Shown: positions 1 through 11,100 of the stretch, piece by piece
Numbering within the stretch: the first letter of the stretch is position 1
Layout of the letters: each line of letters opens with the position of its first letter
NCBI GenBank assembly: GCA_030278955.1
Contig: JAOANR010000003.1
Location: forward strand, 59,637,628 to 59,701,627
DNA length: 64,000 nt
From: Hygrophila difformis
Taxonomy: Eukaryota > Streptophyta > Magnoliopsida > Lamiales > Acanthaceae
Reading direction: 5' to 3'
Notes under the pieces: model-generated
The model's input: the letters and a program-made list of their open reading frames with translations, nothing else
Databases searched by the model: none
What the model was told of the DNA's origin: nothing
Made by a program: the position numbers and the translations under genes

Positions 1-460
1 TCAGATTTACAGTGTTCAGACAACCTAATGTCAGTCACACCTGGACTTAGTTAACAAACATCAACAACCACCAAAACAAGCATTGTGTGAAGTAACTATT
101 ACACCAACATGGATGAGTATAGGGGTGTCCCTAATAATGTAGTGGGAATTAATTAAGATGGGATAATTTTATAATGAAATAGTATATCCCATTTCATTCA
201 AACAAACAAAACTGCAACAACTGGAAAAGAAGGAAAAAAACAAATTAAAACCCTGGAGCCAAAATCTAGGGTTTGCCGGATTTGAATTTGTAGTTTAGGT
301 AAAAGGGTAAAAAGGCAGAAACAAATGAAAGCCATTTGTCCAGCAGAGATGGTGGTGTCTCCGCAGAGGAATACGATTGCCAAAATCCAAATTATTTGCT
401 ACTCAACAGACCATACTTGTCATAGAATCAAACGTGAGAAAAAACTGCTAGTCTGTACTA
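1..460. other. intergenic, no gene seen
   Basis: AT-rich sequence with no supportable coding region. The - strand at about 230-400 has a 5'-leader-like look (an AAACCCTAG-type motif), so the 5' end of a gene running off the left edge is possible. No ATG-initiated frame or splice structure supports this. Confidence 0.4.
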
Positions 461-715
461 CTCCCTCCGTTCCTTTTTACTTGTCTTTTTAGAGAGTAAA
501 AAGTGTTCCAAAATATTTGTCATTTTTAGGTAGTTATAGGTAGTTATGCTATAATTTTACTATATTGTCCTTCACTTTACATAAATGTTATTTGTTGACA
601 TTTATTAAGAATTAATTTAGTTGATGGGTAAAAATGTAAATTTATAAGTTAATTAATGCAAATCTTGGTTATTGAAATTGAGCTGAAAGAGACAACTAAA
701 AAGGAACGGAGGGAG
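461..715. mobile_element. Stowaway-type MITE (Tc1/mariner)
   Basis: The ends are terminal inverted repeats: CTCCCTCCGTTCCTTTTTA on the left and its complement, ending AACGGAGGGAG, on the right. They are flanked by the dinucleotide TA (459-460 and 716-717), the Stowaway target duplication. At 255 bp with no coding capacity, it depends on a mariner transposase supplied elsewhere. Confidence 0.9.
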
Positions 716-1234
716 TAGTTTTGATCTGTAGCATTTATTCTGTATTAGGTGTCATAAATATTTATTCTGTGATACTTGGGTAGTTGGGTTTTTCATTTCT
801 ATTTATTTATGGTAAAGGTTTATATATATGTATATGGTCCGTGTGAGGAAAAATCAAAATTAAAGGAGTAGGCATCAATAGACAATAAGGTATGAGACAA
901 GGACGACACGAGAGTTAGAAAATATAATGGACAACCTCAGGATTTTGATAAGATCGGGAGACAAAAATTTTAAGAAGGGTATGCATTTACTGATGAAGTA
1001 CAATCTACTGATGATATTCAAATACTAACCATTATTCCAATTTTTATCGGTCTTTATTATCTTAACAAAATGTTTTTTTTTTTAAATTTTATTTTATTTT
1101 ATTTTTATTTTTAATAACAGTGACGCGTAGGTGTGGGCTAAGAGAGAACAAAATGTTAGTATTACCCGTTAGAGTTTTTGCATTTTTTTTAAAATTTTTA
1201 TTTTTCGGTCAAACGCTGAATTTTCTATTCACTG
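716..1234. other. intergenic, no gene seen
   Basis: AT-rich spacer with homopolymer T runs around 1070-1105 and 1185-1205. No coding region or RNA gene is recognisable. Confidence 0.4.
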
Positions 1235-1590
1235 CTTTGGATATGTTCTGCACGCAGTTTTTCGGAGCTTTTGGTAGATTTTGATTATATATTAAAATTG
1301 TAGTACCGTTCCGTAAACTAGTTTTTTAGAGTTTCTGGTAACTTCTTTTTAGAAGCTACCTCTTGTAGCATTCAAAAATAAGCTAGCAAACTTAGTTTAT
1401 GACCAATTACAATTTTAACCCAATAACCAACCCACTACCCAATAATTTATTGTCTACATAAATACTTGTCCATTTATATCATTCTATCAATTTTATGACA
1501 ACTACAACTAATCACTTAAATAAAACTAACAACCACAGCTCCAGCCCGCAGCTACAACTAAAGTTACAGCTCCGTGTGCATAACGGATAC
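1235..1590. repeat. dispersed repeat, copy 1 (probable non-autonomous DNA transposon)
   Basis: This stretch matches 20150-20410. The strongest shared core is at about 1351-1495 against 20278-20405 (AGAAGCTAC ... CAATTACAATTTTA ... ACCCAATA ... TCTACATAA). Both copies begin with a GTTCTGCACGCAG-like sequence. The right end here carries a loosely complementary GTGCATAACGG, so weak terminal inverted repeats are likely. I cannot assign a superfamily. Confidence 0.55.
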
Positions 1591-1594
1591 TTTG

Positions 1595-1844
1595 TTTTTT
1601 TTTAAAAGGTTGCACTTTTCATTTGCACGTATGTCAATGCATATTTTTAACGATTAATAACTCAAATTCGGTACAAGTAATTTTTTTTAAAATTTTGATA
1701 TTTAAAAACTATAAGATGAGATGAGTCCAACAAGATCTCACTTGGCTATATTTTATCTTCTATAACTATAACAAAAATAGAAGTCAACGTGCTATAATGA
1801 ATAGTAAAAAAAATCAAAACGTATCCTTTAAAAAACGGATGGAG
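1595..1844. mobile_element. Stowaway-type MITE remnant
   Basis: The interior matches the complete copy at 34672-34928: AATAACTCAAATTCGGTACA, then TATAAGATGAGATGAGTC, then AACAAGATCTCACTTG. The right end CGGATGGAG is followed by TA. The left terminus is eroded where it abuts the preceding repeat. Confidence 0.7.
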
Positions 1845-4379
1845 TATTTTATAGGCCGAATTGGTAATGTTGCAGCGAATAAAAATAAATAAAAAAAAGT
1901 GCATGGACGATGATCCAAGATTGTGGTCAGCGCGACGTCATCACGTGCCATTAATGACAAATCTTAGTCCAACTTAAAAAGTTTAGTCAAGTAGTTGTAG
2001 TGTACTAGCGAAGGAGGTACAAGGAAATTTGACGATTAAAAAAATACTACTAGTGCTATGAATTTATGAATTAAAGGGATGACACGTCGATGTACAGTTG
2101 GGCTGTGACGTGTCGTTTTTAGACAACACGAGGACCACTCCGCGGATAATACTAAATGCCAAAACAGGCCTTTTTGAAAACACTCAATCTCACTTTTCCC
2201 CCTCTATGTTTGTGGAAATTACAGATGTGCCATTCCCTGATACTGATTACTTCTATTCATTTTGGGTTAGGGTTAGGGCAAGAGAGCAATATGATTAAAT
2301 ATTTGTATTTTATTGAACTTTAATTTAGTTTTAATAACTATCACAAAAATACTTTTAGGCTTGTCCCAAACCCAAGTCCATCCCTAATTGTGATAGTTGG
2401 ATGGTACTACTTTTTCTTTTAAACAATTGTACACAAACCGCTCCTCATACTTCTTAATTAAATAGTCAAATTATCCTTTTTTCGAGTAAACTGAAAATGT
2501 ATATATATATTCACCAAAGAGCAATTTAAACCATTGTTTTAGGTACAAGAGAATTTCATGTATAGATTTACTTAAAATATCAAAAACCCTTGAAATAAAA
2601 GTGGAAAAAATGTGGCAAATTTTGGATGGATTGACATGGGTTTTGACTTTTGTGGGGAGAAGCTAATTAATAAGGTGGGGGCCAGGTAGGGTTTCGAATA
2701 ATAATACTTTCACTCACATGAAAAAGAAACGAATGGAACCTTTTTGCATATACCTTAGCTTTATTATGTAATAATAATGGACCCAATCGATCCCATCACG
2801 AGCCTTAGCTGCTTGTCTTCCAAACCTTATCACATTCACGTATTCAACTTTTATTTTGCCTTTACACATTAATTAATTATTGATAAATCAACCACATATC
2901 AATACTGGTCCCCCTCCTCCAGTTGTTCTTGTTTGATTCTTACATATAATTGTATTGTGTGGATGAACATACACGTGTCCTTTGAATTGGTCTTGAACCA
3001 TTTATATATAATTGTCTTAAATTCTTAATTGGCTGATATTTGATGCATGTATCACCTAGCTACGCTAGCCTTATATGGCGATTTATTGCCCGAGCTAATA
3101 TAATACTATTATTTCTTCAAATAATGTGTGGTTTAATTGCTAACTTAGTATATGCTACTATTAAGTTTGGTATATAGTTTCGATTTGAATCTATGTTCAC
3201 CAGTTGTGTATTATATTATACATGTTACATTGAATGTAAGTACGTACTATCACACTATAAATTAATACATTTAACTATATATATATATTATAAAAACAAA
3301 ATAATACAATGTTGTAAATATAATTGTTGGGTAAACAATTGAAAAAAGAACTACTATTTGCTAAAAGAACTATGTGCTTAGCAATATTAAGGTGCCCCTA
3401 AAATAGTAGTAGAAAACAAAAGAAGCGTTGCGAAAATCCAAAATTTGTGCGCGGTTAGCGACGTTTTCAGCGAGACTTTCTAAGGTATCATTGTAAGCAA
3501 GTTTTCTTGTTGTGTACTATATATGACCGAAATCCCATATTGGTTGTAGAGGGAATCGTTATTTTGTATATAAGTGTCTACATAACTTTTAAGATATTTT
3601 GGGAAGAAACCCAAAAATAAAACCATATGGGCTTTACCTAAAGTGAACGATATCATATAATACTAACGAGGCATATAATACTATCAGATTTAAATGTTCA
3701 TGTATGCCAAATTGCCAATAGGGATGAGACTATACACATTCATTACAAGAAATTTTCATTTTAGCAATTGCTAAAATCCAAAACTTAAAAATTTCATTTC
3801 CCAGATATTGAATTTGCAACCAAAACATGTTAACTAGTAAAAAGAGACTTAGCCCCTCCTTAAAACCAAAATAGCATTATATTTAAGTTGCAATTTATAT
3901 AGAATTGCAATCTATATAAATTGGTGGTTCGAAAATTTTACATGGTATGTATTCTAGTACTAATAATCTTTAATAGAATTAAGAAAAATATATACCAATT
4001 AAACCCCTATCAATCCCTACTTGTGAACAACATATCGATCCTCTTAATGTATAAAACGCCACGTTTTTATCGCCAGTCTATTTATTTTAAAAATTACACT
4101 GTATAATTTTCATTAAGAAATTAGCTAATTACAAAATTCTCTAATCTTTCCCTAAGATAAAATCATTCAAAAAGAAGACTATGCTTCATGTGAAATGCTG
4201 GTGGTTGACGATACATGCATAATATATTCAAGTTGGGATATTTCATGGAATGGACAATATCACTTGTCGAAAATTATCACTCAGTAGATTCCTTGTCAAA
4301 ATCCATTGAACTTCCTTGCACACCACGTAGAAAATTGCATTTTTTTAAAAAAAAAATTCTCCACAAATTAGACTGGCAA
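1845..4379. other. intergenic, no gene seen
   Basis: About 2.5 kb of AT-rich DNA. Short open frames at 2098-2298, 3921-4106 and 4215-4421 have no recognisable domain or codon signature. A pair of ACGT-core boxes (ACACGTC near 2082 and GACGTGT near 2107) would be a bZIP-type site if a promoter lay nearby. Confidence 0.4.
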
Positions 4380-4690
4380 CTAGGGGTATCAATTTTGGAC
4401 ACGTACGCCCCGAAAACATGAACCCGCCCGATACGAACACAGTGCAGTTTTGGGTTTAGTCATTTTTTGGTTTATCTAATTAGGCTGATTCGAAATTCGA
4501 CCTAAAAATTTTCAGGTCTTGTTCGGGTTTGGTATTTCAAGTTCATTTCGGATTTCCGGTCGTGTTCGGAATTATAGATTTTGTGTTATATCGTTACTCA
4601 ACACCCGACACGAATACGACCCGAACCTGCGAAACCTAAAATACGACCCGACCAACCTGACCGAAACACGACACGAACACGACCCAAAAC
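4380..4690. repeat. dispersed repeat rich in GACCCGAAC-type motifs
   Basis: Starts GGGGTATCAATTTTGGACAC and continues with repeated ACCCGAC/GACACGAA motifs. The same family recurs at 6310-6480 and at 6505-6640 (continued at 7148-7185). It is probably a non-autonomous element or a fragment of one. The open frame at 4519-4728 is a by-product of the motif repetition. Confidence 0.6.
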
Positions 4691-5084
4691 ATGAAATGCA
4701 ACTGGTACATAAAATCAAAAAGTTGTAGAGCCAAAGTAGAATATATCTCCACCAAAATTTAATTAAAGGAAAAAATCTCGACCAGAAAATTTACGCGTGG
4801 CACTGTAACAGTAGTTGGATCCAATTTCATTCTGCGGCTTGATCATAAAAGGCTGACTTTTGTAATGAATTCGTAAAGTAGGTTTTTAAATTTTGTCAGA
4901 AATATGTACAGACCACATTGCAAGTTGGTCCACACGGGTGGATGATATCAAGTCAAATTGTCCATCGATTTTACCATGTTACCCCTGCATATCTTGCGAA
5001 CTGTCAAGGGTGTTTTGGTCATTTAATGTCGAGCCTGATCTCCAACTTTCCGGTAGAAGGAAGGAAACCTTAAGTCAACAGCAG
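4691..5084 (+). other. upstream region of the ERF gene
   Basis: Roughly 400 bp between a repeat and the TATA box of the ERF gene, so it probably holds the proximal promoter. An ACGCGTGGC motif lies near 4793. No coding region is supported; the frame at 4893-5090 runs into the TATA box and looks fortuitous. Confidence 0.4.
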
Positions 5085-5093
5085 CTATAAATA
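5085..5093 (+). promoter_or_regulatory. TATA box of the ERF gene
   Basis: CTATAAATA lies about 210 bp upstream of the ATG at 5304. It is followed by an A/C- and pyrimidine-rich leader (CTCAAACTCTCTCTAGC around 5130), as is usual for plant 5' UTRs. Transcription would start near 5115-5125. Confidence 0.65.
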
Positions 5094-5303
5094 CCAACAG
5101 GGAGATCTCAGAACTCTTCGTAGTTCAAACTCAAACTCTCTCTAGCATTTTTCAACAACCTTAAATTAAATTTCACTCAAACAAGTCCGATAATTTCTTC
5201 TCTTACAGCTCTCTGTTTTCTTCCTTCTTCCTTAAATTCTTCGAAAGGGCTAATTTTTTTTGAGGTCCACTGTTTTTCGTTTCCAGTTTTCTTAAGGTAA
5301 ACG

Positions 5304-6125
5304 ATGATGAAGAATACCGAAAATACCCTTCCGTACGCCGCCGGCGGGCGTTCTCAGATTGGGGTTTCGCTTTCCCAATTAATTCTTACGAGCAATTCCC
5401 CTGCAATTGATACCATATTCGCCTGCTCCGAACCGAACTCCGTGCCTAACCTTGTTTCCGAGCCTCTGGGCTCGTCGGTGTACCTGCGCCAGCGCGACTT
5501 GCTTCAGAAATTCTCGGTCGAGAACCGCCCGGTTCAGATGAACCCAGTGTATTTTGGCGGGAGCCGGAAGAAGCTGTACAGGGGAGTGCGGCAGCGGCAC
5601 TGGGGGAAATGGGTGGCGGAGATCCGGCTGCCACAGGACCGGACCCGGGTGTGGCTAGGGACATACGACTCGGCGGAGGCCGCCGCCTACGCCTACGACC
5701 GGGCGGCGTACAAGCTCCGTGGCGAGTACGCCCGCCTAAATTTCCCGAACTTGAAAGACCCGACCAGGCTCGGGCTCGGGGACGGGTTACGGGTCGAATC
5801 GTTGAAGAACGCCGTGGATACAAAGATCCAGGCGATTTGCCAGAAGGTTCGGCGGGAGAAACAGGCCCGGCGCGCCGCAGCCAGGAAAAAGGCAGCAGAT
5901 GCGGCGGTGGGGAAGACCGAGGAGTGCTCTGAAGGGGCGAAGAGGACGGAATCGAGTGAATCGGGAGGAAGTAGTGCTGTGAGCGAGGAGGAGGGATTGT
6001 GGTCGCCGTCGTATGAGTTGAGGTCGACGGCGGCGCCGCTGGGGGAAGTGGCGATGGAGGAGTGCTCGTTGGCGCGGCTGCCGTCGTATGACCCGGAGTT
6101 GATTTGGGAAGTTCTTGCGAATTGA
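5304..6125 (+). CDS. ERF061: AP2/ERF transcription factor, DREB A-6 type (ERF061-like)
   Basis: Encodes 273 residues with no intron, as usual for this group. One AP2/ERF DNA-binding domain spans about residues 90-149. It contains [17 protein letters not shown], the WLGTY strand-turn, the [11 protein letters not shown] helix and the closing LNFPNL. The valine in WVAEIR is the DREB-type residue; the conserved KLYRGVRQR entry and the [16 protein letters not shown] exit match subgroup A-6 (RAP2.4/ERF053-062), and ERF061 fits best. The N-terminal 89 residues are Ser/Asn/Pro-rich without a domain. Residues 165-200 are strongly basic ([16 protein letters not shown]) and probably act as a nuclear localisation segment. 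The C-terminus is acidic and Ser-rich and ends with [10 protein letters not shown], resembling an activation tail. The first of two tandem ATGs is taken as start. GC content is much higher than the flanks. DREB factors bind DRE/GCC boxes in stress promoters; the exact orthology is inferred. Confidence 0.93.
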   Translation: MMKNTENTLPYAAGGRSQIGVSLSQLILTSNSPAIDTIFACSEPNSVPNLVSEPLGSSVYLRQRDLLQKFSVENRPVQMNPVYFGGSRKKLYRGVRQRHWGKWVAEIRLPQDRTRVWLGTYDSAEAAAYAYDRAAYKLRGEYARLNFPNLKDPTRLGLGDGLRVESLKNAVDTKIQAICQKVRREKQARRAAARKKAADAAVGKTEECSEGAKRTESSESGGSSAVSEEEGLWSPSYELRSTAAPLGEVAMEECSLARLPSYDPELIWEVLAN

Positions 6126-6309
6126 GTAACTGGTTTTTTTCAAATTAGGGATTATTTGAATTTATGTGTTTTGTAATTGTGATCAGTGACTGTAATTGTG
6201 GGTAAATCCAGTGTCGTCAATATATAATGATCTTCTGAAAGTTTAACATTTTCTCCGGTTATTTCGGTAATAAATATAATCTGACTGCACCTTAAGTTGG
6301 TAAGTCCTA

Positions 6310-6640
6310 ATCATGTTTAAGTAGTGACAGTTAATTTTGGACACGACCCGAAAAAAATGAATCAGTCCGATATGAAAAATTTCAGGTTTGGGTTTAGTTA
6401 TTTTGGATTTTTTCCAAATCAGGTCGATCCAAAACCCGACCTAAAATGTTATACCCCTACTAAACTTGACACGAAACCTAAAATTGCACCTCCACTTATC
6501 TTAGGGATGTCAATTTTAGACAACTCGAAAAAACGAACCCGACCGACACGGAAAATTCCAGGTTTGGATTTAGTTATTGTTGATTTTCCCAGATCAGGTC
6601 GACCCGAAACCCGACTTGAAATATTATACAACCTGCTCAA
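6310..6640. repeat. dispersed GACCCGA-rich repeat, two tandem copies, interrupted
   Basis: Two head-to-tail copies (about 6325-6480 and 6505-6640) of the family seen at 4380-4690, each opening with TCAATTTTAGACA or TTAATTTTGGACA. The second copy is split by the hAT-like element 6641-7139 and resumes at 7148-7185 with CCCGACGCAAACGC. Confidence 0.65.
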
Positions 6641-7139
6641 CAGTGGCGGACACAGAGTCTTAGGACCGGGGGGCGAGGTCTAATATAATTTTTTTTCTCA
6701 GCAGAAAAAACATCTTTCAGCTGTAGCACTTGTGATATATAGGACCAATACTAATACCATAAATCGATAAACCAAATGGAAAGCCGCTTCCGCTCGGGTA
6801 AAAAAACAAGCCTCCTTTAGTCCAGTTACAAGTTTAGATAATTGGACCAAATTTATTATTTTATTTATTAAGATTAAAGGCAAAATGAACATATGTCAAA
6901 AAAATCCACTAACAAAATATGATACGTTCCTTTTCCCATTCGTCATCTCCATTGCGTAAATTACATAAAATTCACACAACTCTATAAAAATTCATGACAA
7001 AGTTTGAGTTCGGGGACGAATTTACAACAATTGGTTTATACCATAGCTAAAATGCACATAGATATATAAAAAATTAATGATAAATTTTGAACCGGAGGGG
7101 GCGACGGCCCCCCCAAGCCCATGCTTCCGTCCGCCACTG
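6641..7139. mobile_element. non-autonomous hAT-like element with 8-bp target duplication
   Basis: A 499-bp element with terminal inverted repeats CAGTGGCGGAC on the left and GTCCGCCACTG on the right. It is flanked by the perfect 8-bp direct repeat CTGCTCAA (6633-6640 and 7140-7147). An 8-bp duplication with CA-starting termini is the hAT signature. There is no transposase frame. Subterminal G- and C-rich runs (GGGGGGCG on the left, CGGCCCCCCC on the right) are typical of this widespread plant repeat. Confidence 0.88.
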
Positions 7140-7204
7140 CTGCTCAACCCGACGCAAACGCAATTCGAAACATGAAATTGACAGCCGAGATTAAGCACTA
7201 GGCT

Positions 7205-7361
7205 GCAGCAAACGACTTACAGGCCTTGTTTGGGTAAAGTTACCCCTAAGTATGGCCCAATTAAATAATATTTCAGTCCAACAAATATGGGCCCACTTGT
7301 CTCAATGATTTGGGCCAGTTTTATATAAATATTATAAATGGGCTTGTAACCAACTGTGTAC
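7205..7361. repeat. dispersed repeat, copy 1
   Basis: About 157 bp beginning GCAGCAAACGACTTACAG and ending CAACTGTGTAC. A second copy of about 153 bp in the same orientation is at 12668-12820. Beyond the shared end the two copies diverge, so this may be one end of a larger element. The family is not identified. Confidence 0.7.
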
Positions 7362-7394
7362 ATGAGCTGATAAATAGGTCAACTCCTCGTCCAA

Positions 7395-7655
7395 TTTTAT
7401 CCCCCAATCTGCCTATCCATCGCATCCGCCTACCTTTATCGACTCCGTCGCCTCCGTTGATCGAGACTTTGAGGTCTGCTCATTCTCCATCAATTTTGTC
7501 CCCGAATCAGCGTATTGATCGAATCCTGGTATTATCAACTCAATCACCTCCGTTGATCGACTTTGTCGTCTGCTTCTCCACCATCAATTTTGTCCACCAA
7601 TCAGCGTATCGATCGCATCATGGTATTATCGACTCCATCGCCTCCGTTGATGTAT
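7395..7655 (+). repeat. short tandem array, about 95-bp unit, nearly three copies
   Basis: The marker CCTCCGTTGA recurs at 7451, 7547 and 7641 (spacings 96 and 94). Each unit also carries ATCAATTTTGTCC and CAGCGTAT. Indels between units shift the reading frame, so the 122-codon open frame across the array is not good evidence of coding. It is GC-richer than its surroundings. Confidence 0.75.
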
Positions 7656-7679
7656 TGAGCAGCGACGGTTTTCTGTGAT

Positions 7680-8757
7680 ATGTTTACTATGGTTAGAGTG
7701 ATTAAAATAGCATGTATTTTTTTGGCCAAATTGCAGAGATGAGATTCCATAGGAATTTGTCTGATTTAAGTTCATCCACAACCACAAGCATTTTCAAAAA
7801 TTGATCTACTCTATAATATTCTATTTGCTTAAACTAGGGATAAATTATCTCGAGTTCAGTTCCATTGGAATTTCAAATGTTCAAAGTCAATGTATCATAC
7901 GTGACCATTACTTGACGGCGACTATGAAACTCATGTGTGTAAGCACAATCACATTATTAATTTATCTTTGTTTAAAGAAACAATATACCAAACTTAGGTT
8001 TTAATTCTAAATGATTTTTAGCAAATGCATGTTCTGACAGGATTTCCTTTTTTTTTTCCCCCCCTTAATCTGGAAACCATACATTGTTTTTCAAATATAA
8101 TATTCATAAATTGCTTGTTAGGTTTTATGTTTGACACAAATTATTAGTATGTTAATTTGAGGATCAGGTCCATTAATTCTATCTTCTCCCGGTGCTTTAT
8201 CATCTCATGGTTAGTCTACTTTGGAGTGGTACCAGACCTGGTGTGTTGCTCATTCTGGTATGACACGAGGGAGCTGATTGTACGGGCGGTGATGGCCGGC
8301 GACCCCCGGAGAGCAGAGGCGGCAGCTAGGGTTTTGCTTTGAAATTTGGAAGAATTTTTGGGTTATTTTTCTTATTTTTCTGTCCGTTGTTGCATCTGTT
8401 ATAACAACTCTATTTGTTGATGATCTTCATCTTTCTATCTCCAATTATTTCAAATATATTTTATATTTTGTCCTGGGAATGCTTTATTATTATGTTATAT
8501 ACTACAAGACTAATTAACACTCAAGAGCAAAGATACATACATAAAACATTAAAGGATGAGATACATACAATATGGGAAGACAGAAAGGCCAAAGGTACAA
8601 CATGCATGATGCATCCTCCAAACAAGTTGGATTTGCATTTTTTTTTTCAAACGTCTATATATGAACAAACCCATGATCAGCAACAACACTCATGAAAGTG
8701 TATATTGCCTTAAAATAGGTTTGAATCTTATTCAACATTGCAATTAACACACATTCA
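7680..8757. other. intergenic, no gene seen
   Basis: Mostly AT-rich. A small GC-rich island at about 8265-8335 (GGCCGGCGACCCCCGG) stands out and ends in TAGGGTTTTG, whose complement is the common plant leader motif CAAAACCCTA. It may be a captured or dead gene start. No supportable open frame or splice structure was found around it. Confidence 0.4.
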
Positions 8758-9208
8758 TCAGATCCCGAGGCGGAGGTTGGAGGTCCAGGGAGGAGAACAA
8801 TAACCTTGCGCGTAGAAAAAGACGTCAACATTACAAAATCCACAACCACGCTGTGTGCACTCTGAATCGTACGAGCATCGCTCCCAACAATAAGCTTTTA
8901 CGCTGCTACTTTCGGTTGCGGCCTCAGTTGTCTCCAGCACTGTCACTGTACGAATATAGGCACATATGGATGGATCATGCGTCATCATCATATCCCATGC
9001 ATGTTTGATTTAATTACTACTCTTAATTGCAACAATTACGAGAGATGTTCATTGCAATGCAACATTATTATTGTATTTTATAACAGAAAAGATTGAACAT
9101 TAGTCGTTAGGTTTTAAGAAATGAAATGGAAAGTAAATCCAACATTATTTATGACATACCAGAAGCGACGAGCCAGACGAAAGCCAAAATGGTGAACTTA
9201 TTAGCCAT
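8758..9208 (-). CDS. secreted six-cysteine knottin-like peptide, two exons
   Basis: Spliced model on the - strand: exon 1 is 9208-9160, the intron 9159-8946 (GTATGT donor, GTACAG acceptor), exon 2 8945-8758. It gives 78 residues. The start MANKFTILAFVWLVAS is a classic signal peptide placed exactly in exon 1, with a phase-1 junction. The mature part has six cysteines at 36, 40, 46, 51, 54 and 66, spaced C-x3-C-x5-C-x4-C-x2-C-x11-C. This is close to the C-x3-C-x5-C-x5-C-x2-C-x6-C of the plant metallocarboxypeptidase inhibitor/fruit-specific knottin family, with a longer last loop. A TATA box lies 80 bp upstream. An alternative acceptor 6 bp further in would drop two residues. Likely secreted; a protease-inhibitor or defence role is inferred from spacing only. 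The exon-2 frame also opens upstream at ATG 8991, but that form lacks a signal peptide. Confidence 0.75.
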
Positions 9209-9287
9209 ATCTTTACAAGACTTTTAGTTTGTTGAGATTATTTTTCGTTTGTAGAGTGTGAATAATGATCTCATGCCTAGCATCCTC

Positions 9288-9295
9288 AATTTATA
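9288..9295 (-). promoter_or_regulatory. TATA box of the cysteine-rich peptide gene
   Basis: TATAAATT on the - strand, about 80 bp upstream of the ATG at 9208. This is the normal plant distance for a short leader and supports the gene model. Confidence 0.6.
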
Positions 9296-9299
9296 GGGC

Positions 9300-10070
9300 T
9301 TCAGCTTTGGCATCCTTTTCGGAAATAAAAAAAAATAAATAAATAAAGTAATATTGGCTTACTAAATTGTGCACGTTGTTTTTATAAATATTGTAATAAT
9401 ATATTTAATCCCCCTATCCATGTTGGTTGTTGAGCAATTAAACACAGAATTGAATTACCCGATCTAATTGGCAGTTGGCATGTCATTGTAAGAGGGTGCG
9501 GTCCTTGTACTATGGGAGAATAAGTCACGAACAAGAGCATGTGGCAACTAGGCAAAAAAGATGAGTGCCGTTCCTGTGGTGTCTTTGCATTAATTATTAA
9601 AAACTTGGTTGGGGAGGAGGGTCCAGTTACGTGTTAATTGTAAGATATTCACGTGTTGAATTGTTACGTAAAAGTGTTGAATTGTCACTAAAAATATAGA
9701 ATCTATATTTACAACATCAATTATTAGTTAATAATGGAAAAATTTATTCAATATTTTTAGTGATAATTCAGCTCTTACGAATAGCAATCCAGTACATTTG
9801 TCCAGATTATTATCGGGTCCCCTTTAATTAAATTCATTTTATGTACACTTACATTATTATCCTCTACGGGGGAATCAATTGTATGATATGAAGTCTAGGC
9901 CAAGCTTGAATATAGGCTCTCTTTATTATATACTCCGATCCGTTTATAGGACTCTTATGAATACCAAAATTTTATATGTCTATACCTTGATCAATCATGT
10001 GTTATTAATAAGTGAATGTATATTATTGTGCTTTACCATCACTTGGACCTTCAAATAATTCTCTCAAGAG

Positions 10071-10105
<35 letters not shown>

Positions 10106-10639
10106 CCGCAGGAGTTATAACAGCAAAAGTGATTAATTCACAGATTTTTCCGCTGCATTGGAGACCTTGCTGCGGAGATGTTGCAGAATAAACTTGCATC
10201 TCCAGGAAAATAAATGTAAGTTCTATTTTTCTTTTCAAAGCAGGTATCCAATGGGCCTATAGTTAACATTATCTGAAAGACTAAAACTACTCCTTTTACT
10301 CATTCAGTTTTGGTGAAGAACCAACTTCTGGGCAATCAAGAATCCCGAGGATTGGATTTCCTTCACGTCTGTCAGATTCAACCAATTTTAATGCATTGCT
10401 TATGGTGAGAATGTTTAAAACAATCTTTATTGTTTGGTAAGAAATTCTTTTTACTATTTAAATGAAATCACTATTCAAATAGCAAATTTATACTAGGAAT
10501 TAATAGTAAGTATATATTATTGATTCTGCTAAAGCGGTAGCATTCCATACTGCAATAGATTCATTTATACAATAATGGCATGCTTATATACACTTTTTCT
10601 ATTAAAGGTGAATATTAAAAGCTGTGCTCATATACTTTT
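9300..10639. other. intergenic, no gene seen; long T tract
   Basis: No coding region supported. A pure T run of about 30 bases lies at 10076-10105, followed by CCGCAGGAG. On the - strand this would read as an A tail, so a small retroposed fragment is possible, but I cannot find its duplication. The - strand frame at 10023-10238 is partly poly-lysine from this tract and is not a gene. Confidence 0.4.
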
Positions 10640-11100
10640 GGAATGAAGGAAATGATTATATAATTTATTAAGGATATGTATAAAAAAATATTGGAAGTGT
10701 TTCTTAAGGATATAAACTTTTGTATTTATATTTTGTTCCAACATTTATATAAAAAATCTATTAAGGATATGTTTATATAATTTTGGAAATGAATCGCATG
10801 ATTATATAATTTATTAAGGATATTGTATAAGAAATTTATTAAAGATTGTTTATATATTAATATGATTTTGGAATGTTGTTAATTTGGTAAAGATGTATTT
10901 AAGGATATTTTATATGATTTTGGAATGAATTTTGTATTAATAATATCTTTATATGATTTTGGAATAAATTAATTTAATAAGGAAATGTTTATACGTTTAT
11001 ATTGATATGATTTTGAAATGAATTAATTTATTAAAGATATGTTTATTTTTATTATGGAATATTGCTAATTTGGTAAAGATATATTTAAAGTATTATTCTG
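10640..11100. repeat. degenerate AT-rich minisatellite-like repeats
   Basis: Short phrases recur irregularly: TATATGATTTTGGAATGAAT, TTATTAAGGATAT, GGTAAAGAT(A/G)TATTTAA. At least six imperfect repetitions of the TTTTGGAAT(G/A) phrase occur in about 450 bp. It looks like decayed tandem duplication rather than coding sequence. Confidence 0.6.

Noticed and set aside
198..383. 61-codon - strand frame with hydrophobic segments
   Set aside because: Begins with TTG, not ATG; no splice or domain support.
5379..6143. Long frames on the - strand and in the second + frame over the ERF gene
   Set aside because: Shadows caused by the GC-rich coding sequence; Arg/Pro-rich without domains.
7310..7678. 122-codon open frame
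   Set aside because: Crosses a 95-bp tandem repeat whose units are in different frames; no domain.
10023..10238. 71-codon - strand frame with a lysine run
   Set aside because: The lysines come from a T homopolymer; nothing else supports coding.
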